Below are positions 8,302 through 17,724 of a DNA stretch of 64,000 bases, piece after piece (the stretch's first letter is position 1; every line of letters begins with the position of its first letter). Position numbers and translations under genes: made by a program. The DNA is from Opitutales bacterium UBA5694 (GTDB lineage: Bacteria; Verrucomicrobiota; Verrucomicrobiia; Opitutales; Opitutaceae): contig DIHO01000020.1 in NCBI GenBank assembly GCA_002420185.1, forward strand, positions 14,827 through 78,826, given 5' to 3'. Under the pieces are notes generated by a model, which saw nothing but the letters and a program-made list of their open reading frames with translations, was not told the DNA's origin and did no database searches.

Positions 8302-11298
8302 ATGCCCCGATCTAACTTAGCTGCAATAATTTCAATTTTGTGTCCCCTAGCACTCCTTCCCATCGCTGAATCATCCGATTCTTCCAAAAACGCACAAGCC
8401 GCAGTAGATCAGATCGAGGATATCGAATTCAACCGGCACATTAGACCCATACTCTCGAATAATTGCTTCTTCTGCCACGGTCCTGATAAAGAGAAGCGCG
8501 AGGGTGATCTTCGTCTCGACATACGAGAGGATGCCATCGAAGCATTCGCCTTTGTCCCTGGAAACACAGATGACGGTGAGTTGCTCCATCGGATATTCAG
8601 CGATGACCCCAATGAAGTCATGCCGGAACCAAAGTCAAATAAGTTGCTTACGGAAACCGAAAAACTTTTACTGAAACGCTGGATTGCAGAAGGGGCTGTC
8701 TACGAAAGCCACTGGTCCTACAATCCAGTCAAACGTCCAACGCAAAACGGTATCGATGAGATCGTGTCCCAGCGACTGAAGGAGAAGCGTTTAAAGCCAT
8801 CATTGGAAGCCCGTAAAGAAACCCTGATCCGCCGAGTCTCCCTCGACCTAATCGGCCTTCCTCCATCGACCGAAGAGGTAAAGGCCTTTGTGAACGACCA
8901 GCGAACTGACGCTTACGAGCGACTCGTTGACCGGCTCCTCGAATCCAAACACTACGGAGAAAAAATGGCTATTCACTGGCTCGACGCGGTTCGATATGCC
9001 GACACAGTAGGCTACCACGGCGACCAAGAGCGCGACGCAACTCCCTTTCGCGACTATGTGATCAAATCCTTCAACGAGAATAAGCCTTATGACCAATTCA
9101 CCCGAGAGCAACTCGCCGGAGACCTTCTTCCCAATCCGACAATTGAACAACTGGTAGCCGCCAGCTACAATCGCCTCAATCAAATTAGCCGGGAGGGAGG
9201 CATACAGGACAAGGAGTACATCAAAAAATACCAGTCCGAACGGGTCCGCACTACCGCCACTACTTGGCTCGGCTCAACCATGGCCTGCGCGGAATGCCAT
9301 GACCACAAGTTCGACCCATTCACCACCAAAGATTTCTACAGCATGGCCGCCTTTTTCGCGGATATATTGGAGAAAGGTGCATACACCGGAGATGGCTCCT
9401 ACCAAGAAGATGTATCCAAATACCTCGGAGGTCCAACGAAACACGAGGGCTGGTTTGGCCCTGAAGTAAGTGTACCCAACTATGTGTTTCACGAGAATCC
9501 AGAAGCGGTAAAGAAGGCGATCGCAGGGAAAGAGCAATTTATGGCCACCGGCTCGCCAGAGGCCATCTCGGAATACGAACAATGGTTGCAACTTCAGCGC
9601 TCGCTTGCAGAGGACAACACCCCATTAGATACTAAATTTGCCTATACCAACGCCCATCACAAGACGACAAAAGCCGAATCAATCGATATCCTTTCTTATC
9701 CCTACGGATTGGAAAAACTGGCATCCATTGAATTTGATGCCCGAATTGCGCTTTATAGCGGGCCGCTTGGCATTGAGATAAGGTATGAACTTAACGGTCA
9801 AATACTTAAGAAAGCCTATCATCTCGGCGATAATTTCGAAGGGAAGCTGGACAACCAGTCAAACACGCCCGTTGTCAAAGCAACCCCTCTGCTCTACAAG
9901 GGCGTTTGGCATCCGATTAGTCTAAGGAGGGATACGCTCGATCTGCCCGATACCGCAAAGCTCGTCTCCATTCTCCCCCTCAAGGGGACTGCCGGAGGCT
10001 TTCGTAATTTCCGCATCCGAACCCTTCGCCAAGGTTCGCAATTTGGTGTTTTGAGCAAGCCAGGCCAGAAATCCCTAGCCGCGATTCTAGACAACCACGC
10101 AGATATCGAAGCCCAAGTCCAGCTGAAGCAGGAGTTTTTTATCCATCATTCGAATACTTTCGCTAAGCAACGTGAAGAAATTGATGGACTCAAGAAAGAG
10201 CTTTACGGCAACCGCTACACTCCTCTCACTGTGAGCGCCCAACCGCGAGAGGTTAAAGTTCTCCCTCGGGGTAATTGGATGGATGAAAGCGGAGAAACGG
10301 TGTTGCCCGCAAGTCCCTCCTTTTTGCCCAATGCTATTGAATCCAATGATTCTAAAAGACTCAACCGACTCGATCTCGCCCATTGGATTGTGAATCCTCA
10401 GAATCCCCTAACCGCTCGAACCTTTGTCAATCGAGTATGGGCGATATACTTTGGCACCCCTCTATCGAACGCCCCTGAGGACCTCGGATTGCAAGGAGAG
10501 TATCCGCCCTATCCTGAGTTGCTAGACTGGCTTGCAGCAGAGTTTGTCGACTCCGGTTGGGATATTAAACACTTAGTCCGCGAGATCGTAAGCTCTGCAA
10601 CCTACCGCCAATCGAGCGACGTTTCCGAAAAACTGTATGAGATCGATCCTTACAACCGTTTCCTTGCACGCCAAAGCCCCATTCGACTGTCCGCAGAGAT
10701 CATAAGGGATAATTCCCTGAAGATCAGTGGCCTTCTCAACACCAAAATGGGTGGGCCAAGTGTGCGGCCCTACCAGCCTCAAGGTCACTATCGAAACCTG
10801 AATTTTCCCATACGACAGTACGCTCATGACACGGACCAAAACCAGTACCGTCGTGGAGTCTACATCCATTGGCAGCGCACATTTCTCCATCCTATGTTGA
10901 CTGCTTTCGACGCGGGTGGTCGCGATGAATGCATCGTAAAGCGAGATCTGTCCAACACCCCCATTCAAGCGCTAAATCTCCTCAATGACCCCACACAAGT
11001 AGAAGCAGCCAAAGCGTTGGCAGAAATTCTTATGAAGGAGAAGAGCGATCAGGCTCGAATCGAGACTGCCTACCAGCACGCACTCGCGCGAAGACCCACG
11101 GCCAAAGAGCGAAAAACGCTCAAAGCATTCATCAACCGCGAACGAAAACGTTTCGAGAATAAAGAAAACCAAACTGACGCTTTTCTCAGCATCGGACTAA
11201 AAACCCCGGATCCCAATCATCCACCTGTAGAACTCGCCGCTTTAACGAGTATGAGTCGAGCAATTCTAAATCTTCACGAAACCATAACTCGGTATTAA
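8302..11298 (+). CDS. PSD1 and planctomycete cytochrome C domain protein (PSCyt1-DUF1549-DUF1553)
   Basis: About 998 residues from ATG 8302, chosen because it gives a clean signal peptide (MPRSNLAAIISIL...) and has AGCAGGA upstream; an upstream start at 8266 would add 12 residues. Domains in order: PSCyt1 with a CxxCH haem site (C55-F-F-C58-H59 in this numbering), DUF1549 (about 120-330, with RRVSLDLIGLPPS and a second CAECHDHKFDPF cluster), a beta-rich middle, and DUF1553 near 675-950 (LTARTFVNRVWAIYFG). The family is a PVC hallmark and is nearly always encoded beside a DUF1501 protein, as here. Its function is unproven; a periplasmic, haem-dependent role in polysaccharide or sulfatase-related metabolism is suspected. 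Confidence 0.9.
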   Translation: MPRSNLAAIISILCPLALLPIAESSDSSKNAQAAVDQIEDIEFNRHIRPILSNNCFFCHGPDKEKREGDLRLDIREDAIEAFAFVPGNTDDGELLHRIFSDDPNEVMPEPKSNKLLTETEKLLLKRWIAEGAVYESHWSYNPVKRPTQNGIDEIVSQRLKEKRLKPSLEARKETLIRRVSLDLIGLPPSTEEVKAFVNDQRTDAYERLVDRLLESKHYGEKMAIHWLDAVRYADTVGYHGDQERDATPFRDYVIKSFNENKPYDQFTREQLAGDLLPNPTIEQLVAASYNRLNQISREGGIQDKEYIKKYQSERVRTTATTWLGSTMACAECHDHKFDPFTTKDFYSMAAFFADILEKGAYTGDGSYQEDVSKYLGGPTKHEGWFGPEVSVPNYVFHENPEAVKKAIAGKEQFMATGSPEAISEYEQWLQLQRSLAEDNTPLDTKFAYTNAHHKTTKAESIDILSYPYGLEKLASIEFDARIALYSGPLGIEIRYELNGQILKKAYHLGDNFEGKLDNQSNTPVVKATPLLYKGVWHPISLRRDTLDLPDTAKLVSILPLKGTAGGFRNFRIRTLRQGSQFGVLSKPGQKSLAAILDNHADIEAQVQLKQEFFIHHSNTFAKQREEIDGLKKELYGNRYTPLTVSAQPREVKVLPRGNWMDESGETVLPASPSFLPNAIESNDSKRLNRLDLAHWIVNPQNPLTARTFVNRVWAIYFGTPLSNAPEDLGLQGEYPPYPELLDWLAAEFVDSGWDIKHLVREIVSSATYRQSSDVSEKLYEIDPYNRFLARQSPIRLSAEIIRDNSLKISGLLNTKMGGPSVRPYQPQGHYRNLNFPIRQYAHDTDQNQYRRGVYIHWQRTFLHPMLTAFDAGGRDECIVKRDLSNTPIQALNLLNDPTQVEAAKALAEILMKEKSDQARIETAYQHALARRPTAKERKTLKAFINRERKRFENKENQTDAFLSIGLKTPDPNHPPVELAALTSMSRAILNLHETITRY

Positions 11299-11364
11299 CT
11301 ATCAGCTCTTGGCCATTCGCTATTTTTAATTAGTGCCCCACAAATCAAAATTCAATAATTAATA

Positions 11365-12768
11365 ATGTCGTCGCTTTCTAATTACATAACGGAAATAAAT
11401 CGCCGATCTTTCCTTAAGAAATCGCTCTCAAGCCTTGGAACTTTGGCCTTGGGTGATCTTCTTTCTGGCGAAAATCCCAACCAAGACGGCCTCCACCATC
11501 CTGCCAAAGTCAAGCGCATCATCCATCTGTGTATGGCAGGTGGACCGTCCCACCTCGAAACCTTTGACTACAAGCCAGCATTAGAGTCTCACCATGGTCA
11601 GGCGATGCCCGAGTCCTTTACCGCCGGCGAGCAAATCGCACAATTACAAGACAAGGAGCTAAAGGTAAAGGGTCCCACTTTCCCCTTTGCCCGCCACGGG
11701 AAAAGTGGTATTGAAATCACTGATCGCTTCCCACACATCGCTTCCCTAGCAGACGAGATCGCAGTGGTCCGATCCATGTTTACAGAACAGATAAATCACG
11801 ATCCTGCACATACTTTCATGAATACTGGCTCGATTATACCCGGTCGCCCCAGTATGGGAGCTTGGACGCATTACGGACTCGGGAGCCTTTCGAACGACCT
11901 TCCCGGATACGTTGTCCTCACATCCCACGGAGGAGGCCAAGGACAACCGATTTCCGCCCGCCAGTGGAACAATGGATTCCTTCCTAGCAAGCATCAAGGA
12001 GTTGAATTGCGGTCCGAGGGAGACCCCGTTTACTACGTAGGGAATCCTGACGGAATCAGCCGAAGCTCTCAAGGTGATCTCGTTGAGACTATCAACTCCC
12101 TGAATAACCATCTCGCGTCCAATCGGCATGACCCGGAAATCGCGACCCGTATTGCCCAGTATGAACTCGCCTTCCAAATGCAAGCGTCGGTTCCTGACTT
12201 AGCCGACTTCTCGAGGGAGCCGAAAAACGTACTGGATCTCTACGGCTGTACACCGGGTGACGGATCTTACGCATCCAATTGTCTCATGGCACGACGCTTA
12301 GCTGAGCGGGGAGTAAGATTTATTCAATTGTATCACCGAGGTTGGGACCACCACGGTTCCTTAGAAAAGAATTTCAAAACGACTTCCGGATTAACCGACC
12401 AGCCAACAGCCGCACTGATTAAGGATCTTAAAATGCGCGGAATGCTCGACGATACCCTCATCATTTGGGGAGGTGAGTTTGGGCGAACACCCATGAGTCA
12501 AGGAGCCGCAGGTGATGGCCGCGACCACCACATCAAAGGCTTCTCAATTTTCCTAGCTGGAGGCGGGATTAAGGGAGGCACGGTCTACGGATCTACAGAC
12601 GAATTTGGATACGCTGCGGAAGAAAATCCGACCGCAGTTCACGACCTTCATGCCACTATGCTTCATCTCCTAGGCATCGACCACAAACGGCTTACCTACC
12701 GTTTTCAAGGACGCGACTTCCGCCTCACCGATGTACACGGTCACATCGTAGACGGAATTCTTGCATAG
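11365..12768 (+). CDS. DUF1501 protein (sulfatase-like fold, Tat signal)
   Basis: A 467-residue DUF1501 protein. The N-terminus carries RRSFLKKS followed by a short hydrophobic stretch, a twin-arginine signal. The domain belongs to the alkaline-phosphatase/sulfatase clan: AGGPSHLETFDYKP near the start, a GGEFGRTPMSQG motif and the closing HATMLHLLGIDH helix are hallmarks of the family. The catalytic cysteine or serine signature of true sulfatases is absent. It lies 66 bases after the PSD1 gene on the same strand; this pairing is conserved across Planctomycetes and Verrucomicrobia and points to a joint periplasmic function whose reaction is not established. Confidence 0.92.
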   Translation: MSSLSNYITEINRRSFLKKSLSSLGTLALGDLLSGENPNQDGLHHPAKVKRIIHLCMAGGPSHLETFDYKPALESHHGQAMPESFTAGEQIAQLQDKELKVKGPTFPFARHGKSGIEITDRFPHIASLADEIAVVRSMFTEQINHDPAHTFMNTGSIIPGRPSMGAWTHYGLGSLSNDLPGYVVLTSHGGGQGQPISARQWNNGFLPSKHQGVELRSEGDPVYYVGNPDGISRSSQGDLVETINSLNNHLASNRHDPEIATRIAQYELAFQMQASVPDLADFSREPKNVLDLYGCTPGDGSYASNCLMARRLAERGVRFIQLYHRGWDHHGSLEKNFKTTSGLTDQPTAALIKDLKMRGMLDDTLIIWGGEFGRTPMSQGAAGDGRDHHIKGFSIFLAGGGIKGGTVYGSTDEFGYAAEENPTAVHDLHATMLHLLGIDHKRLTYRFQGRDFRLTDVHGHIVDGILA

Positions 12769-12836
12769 GTATTGCAATGCAATTACTTATCAGCGGTTTA
12801 GACCTCAATCTGGATAGCTCGCCTGAATCATAATAA

Positions 12837-13136
12837 GCAAAAATCTCAACAGGATCAGTCGAAATCAAGGATTTGAGCTCCCTAGACAGCTTCGCTCCAG
12901 GCGGAATCATTCGGCTTTCGATTGTGGCAGGATTTGAACAGATCGCGGAAAACGCATCGGAAGATGAAATGATCGCTAATCTTTCAAAGCATAATCGCAA
13001 ACTCGTGGCTAACCTGTCCATGGCTCGAGATCTTGTAGGGAAAAACGGAGATAATAAGACCGAAGGCCTAATGACCACACGCATTCAAATTCACGAAAAG
13101 CACATTTGGATGTTGGACAGCTTTCTCGCCTCTTAA
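12837..13136 (+). pseudogene. Dps/ferritin-like protein, C-terminal remnant
   Basis: An open stretch ending at TAA 13134-13136 reads like the last third of a Dps protein: a DEMIANLSKHNRKL helix start, a middle helix and the very typical RIQIHEKHIWMLDSFL end, where many Dps proteins have an IEIHEKTAWMLRSLL-like sequence. The first half of the four-helix bundle, with the H and D/E ferroxidase ligands, is missing; a stop codon lies at 12834-12836 and no usable ATG precedes the homologous part. Dps stores iron and protects DNA from peroxide. A short alternative gene starting with TTG at 12873 cannot be excluded but would be non-functional as Dps. Confidence 0.55.
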
Positions 13137-13288
13137 CCCTGAAGTCGAATACCGCAACGCTTGTTCCTCTTTGAAGAAACTCGATCGGATTGAACAGGAA
13201 TCAATCTGGTCCTCGGAAAAGCAACCATTCTCCAGTACAAATAAATTCGCTGGCCCTGACCTCAGAAACCACAATACTCTTAATTCTT

Positions 13289-13651
13289 ATGGAAACTATT
13301 AAAGTTGTGCTTCAACTAGCCTGTGCTTTTGGAATACTGAATGTGTGGCTTATTCGATTCGGAAGACCCACACCTTACCGAGGTGGAAGCTCCCGCAATA
13401 TGAGGGAAGAGTTCGACACCTACGGACTATCACCCTCCTTAATGTATATCGTTGGAGGACTGAAGATCGTTCTCGCTCTGACACTAATTACAGGGATATG
13501 GATCACACCTCTTATCAGGCCAGCTGCATTCGGACTGGCAGCACTAATGATTTTCGCATTCCTAATGCACCTTAAGGTAAGGGACCCAGTGCAGAAATCG
13601 CTACCCGCGATTTCCGTTATCTTGATGAGCTCGATTGTGGCACTATCGTAA
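13289..13651 (+). CDS. DoxX-like family small membrane protein
   Basis: A 120-residue protein with four hydrophobic helices (about residues 3-20, 45-68, 72-92 and 100-118), the size and layout of the DoxX-like family. Recognisable features are the ACAFGILNVWLIRFG first helix and GGLKIVLALTLITGIW in the second. The ATG at 13289 is preferred to an upstream in-frame start at 13190 because it begins directly at the first helix. DoxX-like proteins are inner-membrane proteins of mostly unknown role, in places linked to thiosulfate or quinone metabolism. No functional clue from neighbours. Confidence 0.7.
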   Translation: METIKVVLQLACAFGILNVWLIRFGRPTPYRGGSSRNMREEFDTYGLSPSLMYIVGGLKIVLALTLITGIWITPLIRPAAFGLAALMIFAFLMHLKVRDPVQKSLPAISVILMSSIVALS

Positions 13652-14065
13652 GACTTTTAGATCCTTTTGGGTGGGTGATCTATCCAATAAGACCTTACGA
13701 TAATTAAGTCTTCTGCCATTACCCGATCGGTCGGAGGCTCTTAGAGCAGGAATGCTCAATGTGCACTTTTCGACCACTTTATCTTCAGCGGATATCTCAG
13801 ACCAAGTGGACACCTTACTCCTATCGAGCAACAAAAAAGTCGCAACTGGACAACAGGAGCTTGAAGCCATTTAGCGGTTATTAACGATGCGGAGCGTTTG
13901 TTTCAATGATACAGCAGCCCACATCAAATCACCCTTTAGTTGAGCTAGTGGGATTAGTCGGATCTAATAGGATGCAAACATCCATCGAAAACGACCGTAT
14001 CGTTATATCGGTGAAAAAGTCGGGACAGTAATCTAGCAAAAATTAAAGTTCCGTAGGTGAACCGA
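13652..14065. other. Intergenic stretch with a possible unrecognised coding remnant
   Basis: About 410 bases between convergent genes. A plus-strand open stretch at 13751-13873 reads MLNVHFSTTLSSADISDQVD and onward to a TAG, and a second short one ends before 14030 with ENDRIVISVKKSGQ. They look like protein rather than noise but match no family I know. No terminator-like hairpin is clear. Confidence 0.3.
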
Positions 14066-15337
14066 CTAGCTGTCCTCAGAAATCTTCCACAAATGGTGCC
14101 TTGTCCGGAGATAGATCGTGTTATCCACGACAGCTGGTGAGGCCAGTGTCTCTTCACCCATTTCCATTTCAGAAATTATCTCACAGCCATCATCCCGTAC
14201 TCGAATAACCAAGCAAAGCCCCTCCTCGCTGACAATATACAGAAGATCGCCCACTTGAACCGGCGAAGCGGAAAACTTGCCTCTAAGCGGCTCCATCCAC
14301 CGCAACTCACCCGTCTCCGCATCGAGACTCTGAAGCCGGCCGTTATCCTCTAGAGTAATCACGTTACCGTTGACAAAATTAGGGGATGGTGTCTTGGGCA
14401 TGCTTTTGTGATACATCCATTTCACGTGTGTATCGGTTAAGTCGCCCGTTGCTCCATCGACTCGAATGGCATAGAAGCTGGGGCGCGAAAAACCAGTACC
14501 CATGTAGAGAACGCCATCGACGTATATGGGACGGGTCGACATCGAAAATCCCATCGGGTAACGTACGAGCCAGGTTTCCTTTCCGTCTTCTGGACGATAG
14601 GCACCCACCATACCACTACCTGGGCTTATAATTTCGGTACGACCACCATTCTCAATCACCAATGGCGTGCCATGTGAAAAATTGTTCTTAACCTGATGGC
14701 TTCGCACTGTGCGCCACGCGATCTTGCCCGTTTCTTTGTAAAGAGCCGTTACCATCGGTTTCTCAAAGCTGTCTGTTGTAAAGACAAGTAGGTCGTCTAC
14801 CACTACAGGGCTTCCCCCTGCTCCGTTTTTAGCGGTGTAGGAAATTTTCTGCTTCCACAATGTCTCTCCCGTATCAAAATCGAGAGCTACGGTCCCCATA
14901 TGGCCAAAATGAGCATATATCACCCCATCCTCTATCGCTGGAGTTGGACTGGCCAAACTGTTTTTAGGATGTCTATCCTGACCCTCTTCTATGGTGGCAT
15001 ACAATACTGTCTTTAACCAAAGGATTTCACCAGTTTTTGCATCTACTTGCAATACCTTTAGATCGTGCAAGTCATTAACCGTTTCCTCCATTCCTGTTGT
15101 GAGTATGATTTTACCGTCAATCAACAATGGGGATGACCATCCTCTTCCCGGTATTTCGCTTTTCCATACAATATTTTTCTCATTTGACCACTCGATAGGA
15201 ACATTCACTGCCTCCGAGACACCTTGCTCAGCCGGTCCCCGGTATTTTGACCAATCGTCTAGCTTTCCGTAAGAGGATTGCGACATGGAAGTAAGACTAA
15301 TAATCGATAGCAAAGAGAAAAAAAATCGAGTACTCAT
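14066..15337 (-). CDS. Exported PQQ-like beta-propeller repeat protein
   Basis: About 423 residues from ATG 15337; an in-frame GTG at 15373 is also possible but the ATG gives a compact signal peptide (MSTRFFFSLLSIISL...). The mature protein starts WSKYRGP and consists of PQQ-like/BamB-type propeller blades, with repeated signatures such as LKVLQVDAKTGEILW, VALDFDTGETLWKQK and LQSLDAETGELRW. Family members in the PVC group are secreted propellers that need not bind PQQ; they often accompany sulfatases. It lies 44 bases after the stop of the sulfatase-DUF1080 gene on the same strand and is probably cotranscribed with it. Three decayed relatives occur elsewhere in this window. Confidence 0.85.
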   Translation of the reverse strand: MSTRFFFSLLSIISLTSMSQSSYGKLDDWSKYRGPAEQGVSEAVNVPIEWSNEKNIVWKSEIPGRGWSSPLLIDGKIILTTGMEETVNDLHDLKVLQVDAKTGEILWLKTVLYATIEEGQDRHPKNSLASPTPAIEDGVIYAHFGHMGTVALDFDTGETLWKQKISYTAKNGAGGSPVVVDDLLVFTTDSFEKPMVTALYKETGKIAWRTVRSHQVKNNFSHGTPLVIENGGRTEIISPGSGMVGAYRPEDGKETWLVRYPMGFSMSTRPIYVDGVLYMGTGFSRPSFYAIRVDGATGDLTDTHVKWMYHKSMPKTPSPNFVNGNVITLEDNGRLQSLDAETGELRWMEPLRGKFSASPVQVGDLLYIVSEEGLCLVIRVRDDGCEIISEMEMGEETLASPAVVDNTIYLRTRHHLWKISEDS

Positions 15338-15381
15338 AATGGGTAATTCAGTTCTCAATTCGGATTGCTTCACTCTTCAAA

Positions 15382-17574
15382 CTATAGCTCGCCATATATC
15401 GGCGCTTTCCAGTCGGGGGGCAGCTTTCCTTGCGGACGTACTCCATGAGCGGTCGCTGGGATGGGATGATTCTTCGCAGACTTCAATGGAAGGTTGTCAG
15501 GTAAATGCTTAATTTTGAAATCCTTGTATTCGATGGTCATTGCCGGACCCGCATGCAATTGCACGGCGAGTACACCATCAAGCGAACGTCCCTCATCATC
15601 AAAGTCTAACAAGTCTGCGGTCTTGTGACCATTGATCCAATGTTGGTGGTGATTGCCAATTACTCGAACTCTGTACTCGTGCCATTCGCTGGGAGGAAAT
15701 TCCTTCACGGGCATCATTTCCGTAACCCATGGCCGCCCCTTTTCATCAACAATCACTTTCTCGCCCGAGTGCGAAAGGATACGACGCCCCTTCTCTTCAT
15801 AGAGCATTCCATTAAACTTCGAAACATTTGCAACCACATCACATTGATATCCGGATACAACATCCAAACCTAAATAGGGACGCGACTGACCGCGATACTG
15901 AATCCCACTGTTGCCCCCTTTACTGACTCTAACCTTCACCTTCAGGTCGAAATTGCGAACCGTCGATCCCTTCCAGCTAAGAAAACTGTTTGATTTCAGA
16001 CTCCCATCGGTCGTCCCCTTGAGAATGCCATTATCTAGCAACCAGTGCTCCAGGTTACCTGCCCAATTCCTACCTAGCGAGCCTTCGAGGAGATTTTGGT
16101 ACCCATCTGCTCCCGGCTTATTCGTAACGGAGGCTGAGGCATAGGGATAGGGTGGCGTCGAATAGGTGAATTTACTAGCCGGGGTAGCGAGAGGGCCACC
16201 CAACTCTTCCACTCGCCTATCAGTGCGTTGGCGCATGGTTTTCAAGATATCCGAGTATTCGGGGTGGCTCGCTAGGTTGACGAGCTCATCAGGATCGTTT
16301 TTCAGGTCGTGTAGAAATTCGTAATTTCCGTGATCAAAGTACCGCGCGTACTTAAACTGCTCATTGCGGATTCCTTCGAACGCCGGAATCCTCTGCCTTA
16401 CCGCAAAGTGCTCATGGAACGTTTCCTTACGCCAGTCTTTGGGCGTTCCCTTTGACACGATCGGCTCAAGACTTCTCCCCTGATATCGATCGGGAATCTC
16501 TGCTCCGGCCCAATCTAGAAAGGTTGAGGGAAAGTCTAAATTAAGAGCCAGTGAATCCGTCACCTGGCCTTTCTGTTTTTGGGGTACACGAGGATCAAAT
16601 ATGATCAAAGGTACCCGCAGCGACTCTTCGTAATGCGACCATTTACCAGCGAATCCTCTGTTACCCATGTGGTATCCATTGTCAGCGGAATACACAATGA
16701 TCGTATTGTCCGCCAAACCGGCTTCCTCAAGAGCTTCCATGAAACGCCCCAGTGCCCCGTCGATTCCACTGATCATGCGGTAGTAAGCACGCATGTTAAA
16801 CTCGTACTTTTCCTTTGTGTTCCATCTCCAGAAATAACGCTCTCGATTAATCGTCGTTTTGAGAAAATCCGGCTGAGCTTCAAATATGGCCGGATCACTT
16901 AAACGAGGTGCTTTGAATTCAACATCATCATACGCTCCGTCCATTGCTCGCGGCCAAGGGAACTGCCCAATGCCTGGGCGGCGGTCACTATCTTCCGCAT
17001 GGGCCGCACTAAACCAGAGGTTCAAAGCGAAAGGCTGGTCCTTTGGCTGGCTCTTGATGAAATCGATACCACGATCGACGATTACCTCCGTTTCATGCCG
17101 AAGGCTTCCATCAGGCATCTCTTTATAAAATGGATTTCGGAAAATGATCTCCATTTCGTCGAAATGATCCTCGGGCTTGTAGACTTTCGGCATCTTCGCG
17201 TGCCACTTGCCAAAGTACCCTGTTCGATAACCTTCTTCTCGAAGGATATCTGATACCAAAGTTTCAACCGCACTGACTCGGGCTAACTCCGGATTTCCCT
17301 TTTCTCCATAACTGCGACCTGTCAATCCCGTTAGAATCGTCGTGCGGCTGACCCAGCAGATCGACTGGCTCACAAAGGCATTCCTAAAAAGGGTGCCCTG
17401 CTCCGCAAGCGAATCGATATTCGGGGTTTGAATAATCTCGTTCCCGTAGCAACCCAAGGTATCGGTCGTTTGATCATCCGCAAAAAAGAAGACAATATTC
17501 GGCTTATCTGTACCCCACAGGCAGGCCGAAAAAGTAAGCGTTAGGCTAAGATAAAAAACAGCTCGATTCATCAC
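15382..17574 (-). CDS. Family S1 sulfatase fused to a DUF1080 domain
   Basis: A 730-residue secreted protein with signal peptide (1-21). Residues about 24-460 are a type I sulfatase: metal-binding FADD (D33, D34), the active-site signature C73-W-V-S-R77 followed by TTILTG, and SADNG (D298, N299) with K311. Cys73 would be converted to formylglycine. The third signature position is Val where Pro or Ala is usual. Residues about 490-705 form a DUF1080 concanavalin-like domain (NWAGNLEHWLL at its start, SGIQYRG inside), joined by a Pro/Tyr-rich linker. DUF1080 may bind or hydrolyse the glycan being desulfated. Transcribed with the PQQ-like propeller that follows. Confidence 0.88.
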   Translation of the reverse strand: MMNRAVFYLSLTLTFSACLWGTDKPNIVFFFADDQTTDTLGCYGNEIIQTPNIDSLAEQGTLFRNAFVSQSICWVSRTTILTGLTGRSYGEKGNPELARVSAVETLVSDILREEGYRTGYFGKWHAKMPKVYKPEDHFDEMEIIFRNPFYKEMPDGSLRHETEVIVDRGIDFIKSQPKDQPFALNLWFSAAHAEDSDRRPGIGQFPWPRAMDGAYDDVEFKAPRLSDPAIFEAQPDFLKTTINRERYFWRWNTKEKYEFNMRAYYRMISGIDGALGRFMEALEEAGLADNTIIVYSADNGYHMGNRGFAGKWSHYEESLRVPLIIFDPRVPQKQKGQVTDSLALNLDFPSTFLDWAGAEIPDRYQGRSLEPIVSKGTPKDWRKETFHEHFAVRQRIPAFEGIRNEQFKYARYFDHGNYEFLHDLKNDPDELVNLASHPEYSDILKTMRQRTDRRVEELGGPLATPASKFTYSTPPYPYASASVTNKPGADGYQNLLEGSLGRNWAGNLEHWLLDNGILKGTTDGSLKSNSFLSWKGSTVRNFDLKVKVRVSKGGNSGIQYRGQSRPYLGLDVVSGYQCDVVANVSKFNGMLYEEKGRRILSHSGEKVIVDEKGRPWVTEMMPVKEFPPSEWHEYRVRVIGNHHQHWINGHKTADLLDFDDEGRSLDGVLAVQLHAGPAMTIEYKDFKIKHLPDNLPLKSAKNHPIPATAHGVRPQGKLPPDWKAPIYGEL

Positions 17575-17724
17575 GTTATCGAATTTCTAGACAGACTAAA
17601 GTCAGACGGAACTACTAGCGAGACAATCCATTGAGGTCACCTCATTGGCAATCTGTAAAACACGCCTCGTAGAAGTATTTCCCGCATGGTGGTGGAAAAA
17701 GGACCCTTGAGATCAAAAATCGAG

